From positions 410,423 to 474,422 of the forward strand of contig CAUYUJ010003559.1 in the NCBI GenBank assembly GCA_963575745.1: a stretch of 64,000 nucleotides of DNA. The letters run 5' to 3'. The stretch comes from Prorocentrum cordatum. Its lineage: Eukaryota; Sar; Dinophyceae; Prorocentrales; Prorocentraceae. This document shows, in pieces, positions 31,797-42,741 of this stretch (positions are counted from its first letter, which is position 1; each line of letters opens with the position of its first letter). The notes below the pieces were generated by a model. It made no database searches, had not been told where the DNA came from, and saw nothing but the letters and a program-made list of their open reading frames with translations. The translations under genes and the position numbers were made by a program.

Positions 31797-33131
31797 TCAC
31801 GGTGAGAGGCCAGCAACGCGCGCTCGGATTATGCGATCGATGTTTGCCGTAGTAGCCTCCACTTTAGCTTCGATCTTGTCTACGAGCTGCGCGTAGACCA
31901 CCCAGGTGAGTGCATGCGAGTCGATGGAATAGAGGTTGGGCTGCGATAGTAGCGTCTTCCTTTCATCTGAATCGTAGCATGCCCAAATGCCCGGGCACGC
32001 GTCGATCAAGGGAACCAGGCTGTAGTACAGCTCCTCGCATGCCGGGCGGAACGGGTCATCATCTGATTGTTGTGGTGCTGGTGACGCTGATGGCGGCTCG
32101 CCTGGCGTCCCTGGGATGGGGCGATGCTGCTGAGCTTGCTCATCAGCGGGCGTTGCCACCGGCACAGATAACGGTAAACTGCCGCTGGCACATGAAGCCA
32201 TCCAAGCACAGTGGGCCATTTCTCCGGCGGCTTGATTCATCAACGTAGTAAGGCAGTGGTATCGCTTCCACTCATCCGTCATCTTGTTGCGGAACGCTGA
32301 TATTTCCTTGGCCTGGGTGTATGCGTGGGAATCCGTCACGGCCTTCAATAGTGGCGGCCGAAACGGATATGTCTGAGAAGGCAATAGTTGAATAACGGCG
32401 CAGAAGTTGCGGTAGCACACGGCGCCGTTAAACGGAGTAGTCATCATTGCCATGTTGTGGCTGTTCATTTTGGCATGCCATGCCGTAGGAGATGTCTTGT
32501 CGTAGGACTCGATCCATTGGTCTGCAGGGAGAACATCGATGCCTCTAGCCCTCATGTGACGCGTGAGGTCACATGTCAGGTAATCGAAGTTGGGATGCAA
32601 GCCCCATTGTTTAGACAAGCCTGGGCGCATTACTGTAGGGCATCGAAAGTACTGCATCACGTTAATGAATAGTGACACATCAACCTTCACGTGTGTAGGC
32701 GTGTGCTCTGGAACGTCGTTCCCGCACTTGATGTGGTTGTTCTCGGGCCGTCCAGTCTTGTTTGGAGCACGATCAGCATGGCGCCGCACGTCTAACCACT
32801 GTTGGTTGTTGCTGGCGCAGCCGATATCATTGGCACTCCAAACAACGAAAGCATGGAGGCCTCTGCAATAGTGCCATTGCTTCACATATGCAGGGGACGC
32901 GGTGCTCCAATATTCCCAAATCTGCTCATTGTCCTTGCGCCACTCTGCCACATACGCATTATCATTGCAGTACAGTAAGGCTCGCGCCTGACGAATCGTA
33001 CCGATCACCATGCGCTGTTCGACCCTGGCAGCGACCTGCAACTGTAGAACTTGTGCGATACGCCCTTCCTGCACCGCAGCAGCACGTGCACGAAGGGTTT
33101 GCATATCGCAGCGGGTGTCGCCACCGGCTTC
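31797..33131 (-). CDS. Copia extra region, module 2 (unknown)
   Basis: About 445 credible codons from the hairpin at 33109 to the stop at 31797. N-terminal helical part (RAAAVQEGRIAQVLQLQVAA), then a His/Trp/Asn-rich globular part (VDVSLFINVMQYFRCPTVMR; HAKMNSHNMAMMTTPFNGAV). A Pro-rich linker with PVATPADE at 32144 follows, then a C-terminal helical part. The upstream module is in the other frame, so the frame changes at about the hairpin. Confidence 0.55.
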   Translation of the reverse strand, partial: EAGGDTRCDMQTLRARAAAVQEGRIAQVLQLQVAARVEQRMVIGTIRQARALLYCNDNAYVAEWRKDNEQIWEYWSTASPAYVKQWHYCRGLHAFVVWSANDIGCASNNQQWLDVRRHADRAPNKTGRPENNHIKCGNDVPEHTPTHVKVDVSLFINVMQYFRCPTVMRPGLSKQWGLHPNFDYLTCDLTRHMRARGIDVLPADQWIESYDKTSPTAWHAKMNSHNMAMMTTPFNGAVCYRNFCAVIQLLPSQTYPFRPPLLKAVTDSHAYTQAKEISAFRNKMTDEWKRYHCLTTLMNQAAGEMAHCAWMASCASGSLPLSVPVATPADEQAQQHRPIPGTPGEPPSASPAPQQSDDDPFRPACEELYYSLVPLIDACPGIWACYDSDERKTLLSQPNLYSIDSHALTWVVYAQLVDKIEAKVEATTANIDRIIRARVAGLSP

Positions 33132-33142
33132 TGGCAATAAGA

Positions 33143-35000
33143 TCAAGTCCTGGCCGACGGGCGTGTCGTTCTGCTCTGCTTGAAGAATTCCTTGTAATCT
33201 TCGTGCGAGAACGCCCACATCATGATGTCGTCGCGGATCGTAGTTGCCAAATGCTCGAGCGTGGCGCCGCCCATGTGCTCTGCCTTGCTGAGACATGGGA
33301 TAAAGAGCAGCACAAGGCCGACGTTGGAAGCTTCCGCAAGCTCACCGCGTCGGGTCGGGCTGTGGACCTCATCAACGCCGTGCCCTGGGTAACGCTTGAA
33401 GTCCTCGGCCTTCGCGCCCTTCTTTTTGTGCATAATGCATGTGGAGCCCATGTAGAGATTACTACATTTGTACGCATGGCCCGCAGGTCCAACAGCATGA
33501 ATGCGGAGCATGCCCAAGTCCTCTTGTACCATGCCCATCCAGCCTCGCTCGGAGAGGAGGGCTTTGACCAATCGGCCACAACAGAGCGCACTGTATCTCG
33601 CCTGGGGTAATTCCAATGGATCCAACATGGATCCTGGAGTAGCGCCAGGCTCGTCTCCATCCGGGAACTCGGACGAGTGAACGCCGCCCTCTTTATGGGG
33701 CTGCCATTGCTGCATGCCGAGGCGCGGGAGGAGTTTCCAGCCGTCAGGGTGATCAGAAGGTGTTGCCACCGTCTGGGGACTCGAACCAATCCCTCCAAAA
33801 CCGCCACGATTCGTCAGCGAAGTAATGAACTTTCGGGTGTATTTCTTGTTTTGCTGGAGGTCGTGAAAGGCCCCCATGTCGGTGACAAGATGGTCCTCCA
33901 CAATATGGCCGGCGTGCCCCGCCGCGTCGGACGTCCTGGCCAGGGCAGGAGGCCTCACTGGTAATTTGACTTGCTCTCGGTCAAGAGGGCGCGCGTGATT
34001 CGGAGTCATTGATCCTTCCGCTGAGAGGCCTGGCGGCATGTAGTAGTCGCCCATATAGATCTCTGTCGTTCCCTTGACCGTATCCTCCGACCACTGGCCG
34101 AGCATAGCGCATCCGACCTTCGACCAAGCATTATGCAACATCCGCCACTCGGCATCCAGCATGTGCGCGGCGAAGTCCATTGGAGGGCACATTCGAGAAC
34201 CAGCCCGACCAGGGATCGTGGCTTTCAGATGGTCAAGCAAATTGCGGGTAGCCCCCTGAACGCCGGTATTCCGTGTGAACAAACTTGACAGCGTACACAT
34301 GGCTTTCAGCATCGAAAGCCATGGGGTCGCCGTAACCGTGTTGTACTCACAGTAGGCGTTGCCGCCGACAGGCTCCATGCTGTTGCCGACCACCCCAGTC
34401 ACGTCCAGCGTGGCGGCGCGGGTGGTCTCGATGAGCGCGGAGTCGTCTGGCGCGCGCAAGTGGTGCTCGGCGCTGTTGTCCAGGCGGCGCTGATGAAGGA
34501 AGTGGTATCCTTCGTCGCCTTCACGATTGCGGCCTGTCTGAAGCAGAAACGCAGGGCCCACGCGACCATCATCATCGGCCTCGGGGCCCCAGCGGACGTC
34601 GCCGCCGACGGCCCAGCCGACAAGGTGGAGAGGTGGGACCTGGTGCATCTCAGATGGGGGAAAGTCGGGGGCGGAACCGTTCCCTTTAACAGTAGGTGCG
34701 CGCGGTGCGAGCAAGATGCTGGCAAGCGTAGTTGCTCGAGTCGTAAGACAGCTGCGGGGGCAACGCGATCGCATGACAAACGCCCCAGAGTGGGCGGGGC
34801 CAAGGGTGGACGAAGAGGCCTGACTAGAGCGTCTACCGCACGGCGAACGGGCCCGCGCACGAGGTCGGCGAGAGGCGCCAGCCCCGGCAGGGGCGCCGAT
34901 ATGGTACATGCCACGCATGTAGCCCCTCGTGCTCCTTTGGCCCCACGCACCGTTGTCCGCGTCGTGTACCTGGCGCGCCCCAATGTTCGGGGTCAGTGAG
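33143..35000 (-). CDS. Copia extra region, module 1 (fused after RNase H)
   Basis: Continues in the same open frame as the end of RNase H (the frame begins at 35197). Residues about 65-170 are Arg/Pro/Ser low-complexity and may be out of frame. Credible globular segments are MDFAAHMLDAEWRMLHNAWS (about 34200) and RPLDREQVKLPVRPPALART onward, and, after the hairpin at 33754, SALCCGRLVKALLSERGWMG to the stop near 33143. Hairpins lie at 34590, 34350 and 33754. No recognised domain. Confidence 0.5.
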
Positions 35001-35099
35001 TAGTATCTCACAACCCTCTTCGAGGGAAAAACCTTCGGAGGTTCGGCAATGTGCGGTAGACCGTCTGGCCTCCTGGGCCCCGGTCGCCAAGGGTTCTTC

Positions 35100-36060
35100 G
35101 GAGGACTCTGCATGGGGGCGAAGGGGAAGATGAGCGATCGTTCCAACAAGTCCCTCCAGAGATCTGCTTTCTTAGGCCCAAAATGTTTGGTCATCATATC
35201 GGCAACCTGTTCTTTAATACCTACATGCTTAAACTCGACATGTTCAAATTGGTATGTTTCGCATATCTAATCCAAATTGATACGACGTGTGCGATGAAGA
35301 TGACGAGGTGCAGGTGCACGCCCCTTTTGGACAATCTTGATCACGGCCTGGTTGTCCTCCTGGACAATAAGGCGCACTATAGGTAAGGCGCACTATTGGT
35401 GAGCTGCTCGTAGGAGCCGGCTCTGGGCCCACGTGTAACAGAGTACCTTCGCGGGAAATCGAAAGCCCCTTGGGAGTCGCAAGCGTCTCCGACTGCAGCG
35501 GGAGCTGCCTCCGGCTAGGAGGAGGCCCCCTTGCAGGGGGCGCCATGCGAGGCGGCGTCTTACGCCGCCGCTTCTTGGCGCCCTGGGTTGGACATATCGT
35601 CGTAGCGACACGTCCCAAGCAACCTAGGCAATTGGTCTCCTCCTTGCAGGCTTTGGCAACCTCCACCACGGCCGCCCAGAAGGAAAGCAGTGGAAATCCC
35701 TCAAGTCGTAGTGCAGAGTCAAGAGCGACGATCTCGGACTCCGTGGAAGAGTGAGAGACGACCGTCTGTTTCTTTCACACGGCATTGACGGGGGAGAATG
35801 TGTTTGGCCCAACGAGCGCCGCGAAGACGCATGTGGTGGACTTAGAGGAAGAAGTGCAGTCGGCAAAGGAGGCATCAGTGAAGAGCACGATGGACAACTG
35901 GTCCTGGGTGTCACCGATCCATCCATGTAGACAATGTGTACGAGTCGTCTTGAGGTAGCAGATGAGCCGATGAGGGCGTTTGTCACACGTCGTGTTCCAC
36001 TTGGTAAATCTCTCTGGCTAACATGCACACCGGGTGCAATATATCAAAGCGACAGCATCG
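35100..36060 (-). CDS. Copia RNase H domain (frameshifted)
   Basis: Three pieces in different frames show the Copia RNase H signature. LFTDASFADC (about 35870) carries the first Asp, SSTESEIVALDSALRLEG (about 35740-35700) the Glu, and QEDNQAVIKIVQKG (about 35350) the next Asp. The C-terminal EHVEFKHVGIKEQVADMMTK ends at the start of the 35197 frame. A hairpin at 35496 lies between pieces. It removes RNA from the RNA-DNA hybrid. Frameshifts near 35250, 35600 and 35760 show decay. Confidence 0.75.
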
Positions 36061-36083
36061 TGCCAGGTAGAGAATCTGCATCA

Positions 36084-37513
36084 TCACGCTCGCCGCGTCC
36101 TGGCCGAGGATGCCCTCGTCAGAGTAATCGGACTCAGTTTTAAAAAAGTGCCCTCGATACCAGGTGTCTCTGCGGCGGGAAGGTCGTCGTAAGTGACAGT
36201 CGTTGTATGCGACAGATCAGTAGGTCTCTCGACCGACCCAGCTGGGCTGGACGATCGTGACCGAGCGTTGAGCACGCCAGTGGGTCTCGCAACCGACCCA
36301 GAGGAACCAGGCGATGTAGATCGCGAAGCCCTCGGGGAGTCGGGGCGCTGTCGGCGCGGGCCTGGCCTTTTGGTAAGCTTGGAGGCGCACTCAAGGTATC
36401 GCTCTATGCATTGATCGGTAAAGCCAAGCATATCATGTCGGATACCACGAACTTGTTTAGCTGTATGATAATATTTCTCGCTGTGGTTGGGTAACGTTGG
36501 GCGAATGGTAGCCATCCGCTTGTCAAAGACGCTCTGCGGAACGTCATAAGCCTGTTGTCCACAGCCTGGGTATTGAGAGTACGGAGTAGGCAGATCGAGC
36601 TCAATGCCGCTCCAGCGGACCAGGCCCCAGCAGGCCTGAAGATCGGCGGCGGGTCCCGCAAGCTTGAAGTCGCCCACGCATACGGAGAGTATCAGGCCCA
36701 GTTTCTTGCGTCTCCACGCGCATTCCCAGCCAGGGATGGGCTCGAAACCGACGCTCTCCAGGCACGTGCGACACTTGCGTTCCCAGAACACGCCTGCCAA
36801 GGGGTGTCCGTAAAGTGCCAAGCGGAGTCGGCGCACTGGGTTCCTGCGCTTAGCCCAGGAGTCGGGCTGACGCCACTTGGGGAGCGTACTCCACGGATCG
36901 ACCGGGTCAATTCGGCCGTCTCCGTGCAATAAGGCCTGAGTGAACGCGCCTGGCGCGTCACTCTGTTCGCCTCCGTATTTTGGCAATAAAGCGGTGGCGT
37001 CACAAAGCTTAGAAGCCTCCCTGTGTGACGCACTGCACGCCGTGCCAGCGAAAATGGCAGCTAAGCCAGTCTCGTCCGTGCCAGTGTTGCCCTGAACCGC
37101 CACGCGGCCCCTGAACTTGCGTAGTTCCGGAGGGAGTTCTTTGTGTTCCACAGAAGAAAGACAGAAGAAAGCTCCAATCTGTTGAAGAAGCGAAACTTCT
37201 TCCCAGTACGAACCGCCACGGCCTCAACGTCTTCTTTTCCAGCAACGGTTTCTATCATCCATGTCTGTTTCTTCTCAAGGCGTTCGTACTCCTTGCGTGG
37301 GGCCTCTTGTGCTCGTGGCTCAGCAGCAACTTCGCGTTTGTTCAGATTTCGTGTAACAAGGGCAGGGCGTGCCCGTGATGACGCAGGTCGCTTTTCTCTG
37401 CGTGCCTGTGTGTAATCGGGTCCACGCGGCATAGTGGGCATTGCTACCGACGGGGTGAACTTGCGGTTGAGCGGGTTCACACGCCCGAAATCGTCGCCCT
37501 CACTGTCGAACAA
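36084..37513 (-). CDS. Copia reverse transcriptase (decayed)
   Basis: Starts in the frame at 37513 (linker, then KKQTWMIETV-type RT entry) and shifts at about 37150 to a 355-codon frame. RT blocks: FRGRVAVQGN, SDAPGAFTQALLHG, LPKWRQPDSW, LRLALYGHPLAGVFWE, and SVCVGDFKLAGP, where the family has YVDD. The active-site Tyr and first Asp are changed (CVGD at about 36680-36669), so this copy could not polymerise. A basic Ser/Arg-rich insert follows before RNase H. Confidence 0.82.
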
Positions 37514-38571
37514 TACCAGAGGACGTGCAACTCCGGCAGGCGATGTTTTGAAGGTTGGCGGTAGTATAAGACTGTGGTAATGTCGCGTGGCCCACCAGGA
37601 ATTCTGGCATACAGGATCTCCTTGTTTGTCACGCCCTTAACGCCCTCGTCCCGAATGACAGCTCCGCTGTCCATATCATAGGTAATACGGCGTTCCACGG
37701 TATTCCATGTAAGTCCACCAGCCGTTGTAGTGCGAAAGATTTTAGCTCGTTGGTCCTGTCGTGTCCACACCCGAAGGGCAGCCCGCTCACGTATCTCGCG
37801 GGCTCGTTTGATGTCTTCTGCGTAGTCAATTTCCCTCTTCTGTTGGCCTCGGGACAAAGTCTTCCAATGTTCGGGAAGGATGTGATCTGGACGCGTAGTA
37901 GCCTGAACGCGTGTCTCACGACCGCGGACCACCATCTTGCCGTCTGGCAGCATCTTGGGGAGCTCGTAGAACCGAACCAGGCCGGTCCATGGCTCACTAA
38001 GTTCACGGTGGTCTGCGGCACTAACACCGCCCAAAACGTCTCGACCGACACTCTCGCCCTCGAAGGTAGAAGTCGTCTCGAAATCCCCTGTGACATCGAG
38101 CTGATCGACGGGAACAGAAATAATCATCACGTCGTCCGTCGGTCGGAATAGCTTCTTTCGCGGGGTGCGGATGTGCCGGATGATGCAGTAGCCACGCTGC
38201 TCCCAATAATCAGGCTCTGGCCCTGGTGCAGCGGCTTCTGGAGCTGATGGATGGGCAGCGGCAGGACTGGCGTCCAGCGGAATGAGAGAGGGGTCATCCC
38301 ACTCTGTCGGGTAGGTGAGCGGTAGGTCAGGCATGGGTGCGTCGCGCAGGGGACGATACGTAGCTGCCTTCACCTCGTCGCGTGCCTCAGGATTGCGGTG
38401 TGGAAGGCTACCGTCCTTCACGGGGAAGGTGAACTTACCGTCCGGGAGGATGATGTCCTTGACTCTGTGCACGTGACACAGGTCGCCGTCAAGGTGTTTG
38501 GCGTATGCAGCCGTGTCCATGACGATATAATCTCCAGACCAACGCCCACCAGAGTGTAGATGGTAACCCAT
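37477..38571 (-). CDS. Copia integrase C-terminal/linker region
   Basis: 364 open codons between the integrase core and RT. The start (GGRWSGDYIVMDTAAYAKHL) fits the post-integrase Copia region. The middle is Pro/Glu-rich (PLTYPTEWDDPSLIPLDASP) and the end contains a Lys/Arg/Glu helix (QKREIDYAEDIKRAREIRER). A mini-hairpin (37432) marks the boundary with RT. Confidence 0.65.
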   Translation of the reverse strand: MGYHLHSGGRWSGDYIVMDTAAYAKHLDGDLCHVHRVKDIILPDGKFTFPVKDGSLPHRNPEARDEVKAATYRPLRDAPMPDLPLTYPTEWDDPSLIPLDASPAAAHPSAPEAAAPGPEPDYWEQRGYCIIRHIRTPRKKLFRPTDDVMIISVPVDQLDVTGDFETTSTFEGESVGRDVLGGVSAADHRELSEPWTGLVRFYELPKMLPDGKMVVRGRETRVQATTRPDHILPEHWKTLSRGQQKREIDYAEDIKRAREIRERAALRVWTRQDQRAKIFRTTTAGGLTWNTVERRITYDMDSGAVIRDEGVKGVTNKEILYARIPGGPRDITTVLYYRQPSKHRLPELHVLWYCSTVRATISGV

Positions 38572-39600
38572 GAATGTAACCCTTCCCGAGTATGTTCTTC
38601 AAACTTCGCCGTCTCATTGTTGATCTCGGGATTGAGGCATTTCCAAAAGATCCGAGCACCAAAAGGTATGCAGTGCCCGGGAAAACTGTCACCAAATCGG
38701 ATTTCGCGTGCTGTCTTGCCTGCGTGCCCATCACTGAGGGTAGCAACGCCCGTGGATACATGCACAAAGTTGTCTCCACAGCAGAAGGCCTGCATGGCCT
38801 CCTTCCACCACTAATGTCCTAGTCCAGACATGTGTAACACAGCTCGAGTACCCAAAATGACGATCTTGACGATGCGCTCGATCAGTCCGCTCGTCTGTGG
38901 ACGATGAGGAGTACTGGTGTCATGTCGCCATCCCAGCTGGCGGCGCGCTTTCAGAAGCTCTCCGGAGTTATCTGTATAGATATGCTGTGCGTCGTCGTTC
39001 GCGGCGATGAACTGCTGAAAGGATGCCTTCGTTGTAGCTGCGTCTTTGTGCATGGCTGGATATGCCGTGATGGTGCCGGTGTATCTGTCGAGGACGACGA
39101 GTGCGTACTTGTCGCCATGCTTGTCAGCGGCATCGTCTTTGGCCAAGACAATGTGGTCGGCAGTCAGCGCCTCCCCGAACTTCTGCGGTACGAAAGCCTC
39201 GTAGCCAGTGTCCTCGTCCGTGGGGGCTGCCGGTGGATGCGGCTTGCGCTGTCGTCTGCACGGGGCGTTCTGCGCCATGGTGCGAGAGCAGACCTCGCAG
39301 TCGGGGTGTTTAAGTTTAGGGCTGTGGGTAATATAGTGCATAGGATCGATGGACTTCTTTTGACGGTTCGGAAGAATACGGTCACAGTTTGAGTGGGACT
39401 CAGCAGGCGTCGCCACCGGCAGATCCCCGAGGTAGGGCGACGCGGTGTCGATCGGATCGATGGGATCTGCCTGAACTGCGCCTGGGGCATCCCCGCAGGT
39501 GCTTGTAGACCCCCCGGCATGAGTGAGATGAACGCTGCTGCTGTGACGTAAACGAGTCACAGTACGAAACTTTGACTTGTCTCTTGGGGTTGCCGTCGCG
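38418..39600 (-). CDS. Copia integrase core
   Basis: Zinc-binding H...H...CEVC (HPDCEVCSRTM) precedes the DDE core: Asp in LTADHIVL, Asp in IYTDNSGELLKA, Glu in PQTSGLIERIV. An in-frame TAG follows the sequence HMSGLGH at about 38811, and the frame continues with WWKEAMQAFC, so the stop is a mutation within the domain. Integrase inserts the DNA copy into the genome; this copy is broken. Confidence 0.8.
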
Positions 39601-42600
39601 GTAGAGCCGTGGTTCGGTTGTCGGTGGTAGCTCCGCTGGGTCCTTGCAGCACCAACATGTGTCAAGGCAGCGCGAAGGAGAACGCTTGCGCCTGCGACGT
39701 CGGGACGCTGTGGAAGTGCACAATCGTGGTGGTGGTATATTTGCAAGATCGTCGAGGCGTAGTTCTGGAACTCGGTTGTTGACGGGAACTTTGCACCACT
39801 GGCCCCCTGGATCCTGGAGCAGGTAGCCCAGGTCGGGGTCCCAAAGTTGCCGAAAACCATCAACTTCAATTAGTTGTCCCACTGAGAGCAACGAAGGGCA
39901 ATCGGGCAGGGCAAGAGCTGAGCTCCGTAAGCCTACCTCTGGTAGTTGGATGTCGTAGTGCTCGTTGACAGCACGGTCACCATTGGCCGTTTCCAGAATA
40001 TGTTCCTCGCGGGTAGAAATGCAATCAGATTCGGCCTGCGTGAGCTCATTATTGTCCTGGATGTGGTGCGCAGAGCCACTGTCGGGAACCCAGGAGCGGG
40101 TCAGGGCGGCTGTCGATCGTGGAGGGTCGACAGTAGGTGTCGCCACCGACTCCTGGATCGTCTCAGGCGACTCCGTAGTGAAGCCGAGTGAACCTGGAAT
40201 TGCAGTGGGTGTTGCCACCGACACTAACGCGTGTCGGTAGTCCTGTAGGTCCTTGTACCATAATTGGGCTTCCCGTTGGCAACATTGAAGAGCTTGAGCA
40301 CTCTGTTCCCACCACCACTGTGGCAGCGGATCTGGTATGTTGACAATGTCGCCTTCGTTCGGCTTGTCGATCCACTTGTCGAGAGTGGCCTTGCCGGAGA
40401 CGGTGTACGGGAAGTACTCCGCGTTGTCTGTGTCGAAACGTATCCGACGTCGTGGTTTAGTAAATGCATGATTGGCCTTGTGCACGGCCATGAGGGTCTT
40501 GTCACGGATGACGTAACTGCGGTCGTAGCGGCGCGGGCGGCGACCGATAGCAGGAGAACGTGCGCGATAACCAAGAGAACCACGAGATGAACTGCGCCTC
40601 ATGGAGCGTCGGTCACGTCCTCTGTCGCTGCCTGATGATCTGTCGCGGCCACGTGGGCTGCCACGTCCCCCGCCACGTCCGTCTCTGCCTCGGGAGGATG
40701 ATCGTGATGATCTATCGTATCGACCTCTCGACTGGCTTCGAGAGTCTGTAAATCCCTGGGAGGATGATCGAGAGCGGTCGTGTTGGCGTTTGTGGCCACG
40801 TCGGTTATACGAGCCCCCCGCGCTCCGGAACCCCCCGCGTTGTGGAGAGCGTCTGCTCCCAGATCCGCGGGGTGGTGGGCGGCCGCGGCTGTCGTGACTG
40901 GGATTCCGCGGACGGCTGGGGCTCCTGTCAGGTGTCTTCGTACCAGCAGCGAGGTGGGCAGATTTGCAGTTGTCACCTTTGTGACACTTATTCTGGACAA
41001 AGCAACTGCACTGCGCCATGTGCGGGAAGTTGCACTTGTCACCGCGCGCGCAGGAACTGCGCTTGGCGAATTCGAAGCAGAAGGGCTTCGTGCCTGGCTT
41101 GTTTTTGGAACTCGCAGGGGCAGACACGCTGCGGCGGGCGTGGCCGCCGGCGTTCGAAGGACGGGAAGATCTGCAGTCTCTGCCTTCCCTGGAGCATGTA
41201 TGCAAAGCCTTGCAACGATCCCCATTCCGACAGTTGCCCTTGTTCCATGCGGCGCAGATGTTCACCTGAGAACGGCTCGCACACTCGTACCGTAGCTTGT
41301 TCTGGTTATTCTCGAATTGTTTCATCTCCAGAACGTCGAGCACTCGTTGACGAAGCCACTCGTAGGTACGATGCGGGTCGCTCATTTTCATTCTCTGATA
41401 CTCGTACATATGTTGTTTCATCCAAACGTGTCTGCGAAACAGAGATTCGAGGATATTGTGGTCGGGTGCCTCTCGGAAATCCAACAATAGAGCGTCCCAT
41501 CCAGTAATGAATCGTTGCAGATCTTCGTCTCTCATCCTCAATTTCTTGAGGCGCTCAAAATCGTGAAGGTCATCGTCAACATCGGTCACCTTGTAGGACT
41601 GTAGGATGTGCCAGTAGATCTGGCGACCTTTCAACATTCGTCCAGCTTTGCGTTCCTTGGTCTCGATGATCTTGATCTTGAAGCGCAAGTCAGAGGACAA
41701 GATGTCACTGAGAGCAGTCGCGAGCTTGCAGTCGATGCTCTCAAAGTCACCGCTGCCTTGCAAGTCTTTCACGGTACATTCGGATTGTTCGGCGACGGAG
41801 AGGAAGGCGCATGCTTTAGAGGGGCGCCCCGAAGCGGATCCGAAATTATTCCTAACCCTTCGCTGCCACTCAAGAAACTGAATGATATTGGGCAAGACAG
41901 GGGCTCGTACGGTGTGGGAGTCCTTGATAGGAGTAGCAGTGCTAACCGACACTGCAGGCAGTGGTTGTGAGGGTACCTGTACACCGTCATTAGTTGGTTC
42001 TGTGCGCACTGGGGACACGTGGCGTGTCTGTGCAGAAGCTGCCGCTGAGGCTGCTCCAGGTGACGAACGTCTTGGTTGTCCGACAGAAGCGCGCGGCGCT
42101 TCAGCGGACGTTGCCGTCGGCCTGTCAAGGCCTGGCGATGGCTGAGGGTGAAGTGTAGTGTCGTTGGTGTGGTCGATCAGTAGATTCGTCCAGTTCGTCA
42201 TGTCCTCGTGTATTTGGTCAACTTGTTGGCGTACAGATCGTAAATCGTGCTTCGGCGAAGTGATCTCTTCGTCAGTGTCCCGAGAGCGCTGGGAATACCG
42301 GTCAAGTCCCTGCTCGCATGCTCGGAGACGGACGTTGTGTGCCTCCATTTCACTTTCCAGACGTGTGAGACACTCCTCGACAAGTACCTTTTCAGCATCT
42401 CTGTCCGGAAGGGCCTGGGAGAGCTCAGACTGCGCGTGGTCCGCCGCCGCCCTGACTTCCTGCAACCTGTCAGCGAAGGGGGCGAAATCGTAAACCGTGG
42501 GAGGAGATCCCAGCTGGCCAGCCTGGGCTCGTCCAACACGCAACTCTGCCAGGGCGTCCTGTACTCCAGGTAAACGCTGCTGGATCACAGAGATCCGGTC

Positions 42601-42735
42601 AGTGATGGGCTGCACAACAGCGTTGGTCGCATCAAGCCGTTGAGCGATGACTCTTTCAGTAATCTGCAACATCCCGATCAGGTTCGACGAGTTGGTACTT
42701 GCTTCGGCGCGAAGCGTAGCCGTAGTGTGCTTCAC
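39400..42735 (-). CDS. Copia gag and protease polyprotein
   Basis: 1111-codon frame. Residues 1-190 coiled coil; 270-490 gag capsid-like helical region; three CCCH zinc fingers at about 494-512, 553-572 and 576-594 (C-x7/8-C-x5-C-x3-H); 600-735 Arg/Ser-rich. The aspartic protease motif PDSGSAHHI has its Asp at 885 (about 40083). VATPT hairpin sites at 839 and 864 stand just before the protease. The true frame leaves this one near 39550. CCCH rather than CCHC knuckles are typical of dinoflagellate Copia gags as I know them. Gag packages the RNA. Confidence 0.85.
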   Translation of the reverse strand: MKHTTATLRAEASTNSSNLIGMLQITERVIAQRLDATNAVVQPITDRISVIQQRLPGVQDALAELRVGRAQAGQLGSPPTVYDFAPFADRLQEVRAAADHAQSELSQALPDRDAEKVLVEECLTRLESEMEAHNVRLRACEQGLDRYSQRSRDTDEEITSPKHDLRSVRQQVDQIHEDMTNWTNLLIDHTNDTTLHPQPSPGLDRPTATSAEAPRASVGQPRRSSPGAASAAASAQTRHVSPVRTEPTNDGVQVPSQPLPAVSVSTATPIKDSHTVRAPVLPNIIQFLEWQRRVRNNFGSASGRPSKACAFLSVAEQSECTVKDLQGSGDFESIDCKLATALSDILSSDLRFKIKIIETKERKAGRMLKGRQIYWHILQSYKVTDVDDDLHDFERLKKLRMRDEDLQRFITGWDALLLDFREAPDHNILESLFRRHVWMKQHMYEYQRMKMSDPHRTYEWLRQRVLDVLEMKQFENNQNKLRYECASRSQVNICAAWNKGNCRNGDRCKALHTCSREGRDCRSSRPSNAGGHARRSVSAPASSKNKPGTKPFCFEFAKRSSCARGDKCNFPHMAQCSCFVQNKCHKGDNCKSAHLAAGTKTPDRSPSRPRNPSHDSRGRPPPRGSGSRRSPQRGGFRSAGGSYNRRGHKRQHDRSRSSSQGFTDSRSQSRGRYDRSSRSSSRGRDGRGGGRGSPRGRDRSSGSDRGRDRRSMRRSSSRGSLGYRARSPAIGRRPRRYDRSYVIRDKTLMAVHKANHAFTKPRRRIRFDTDNAEYFPYTVSGKATLDKWIDKPNEGDIVNIPDPLPQWWWEQSAQALQCCQREAQLWYKDLQDYRHALVSVATPTAIPGSLGFTTESPETIQESVATPTVDPPRSTAALTRSWVPDSGSAHHIQDNNELTQAESDCISTREEHILETANGDRAVNEHYDIQLPEVGLRSSALALPDCPSLLSVGQLIEVDGFRQLWDPDLGYLLQDPGGQWCKVPVNNRVPELRLDDLANIPPPRLCTSTASRRRRRKRSPSRCLDTCWCCKDPAELPPTTEPRLYRDGNPKRQVKVSYCDSFTSQQQRSSHSCRGVYKHLRGCPRRSSGRSHRSDRHRVALPRGSAGGDAC

Positions 42736-42741
42736 ATGTGA

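Noticed and set aside
38738-38754. GGGTAGCAACGCCC, a possible further mini-hairpin
   Set aside because: Opposite orientation and poor inner pairing (two non-Watson-Crick positions).
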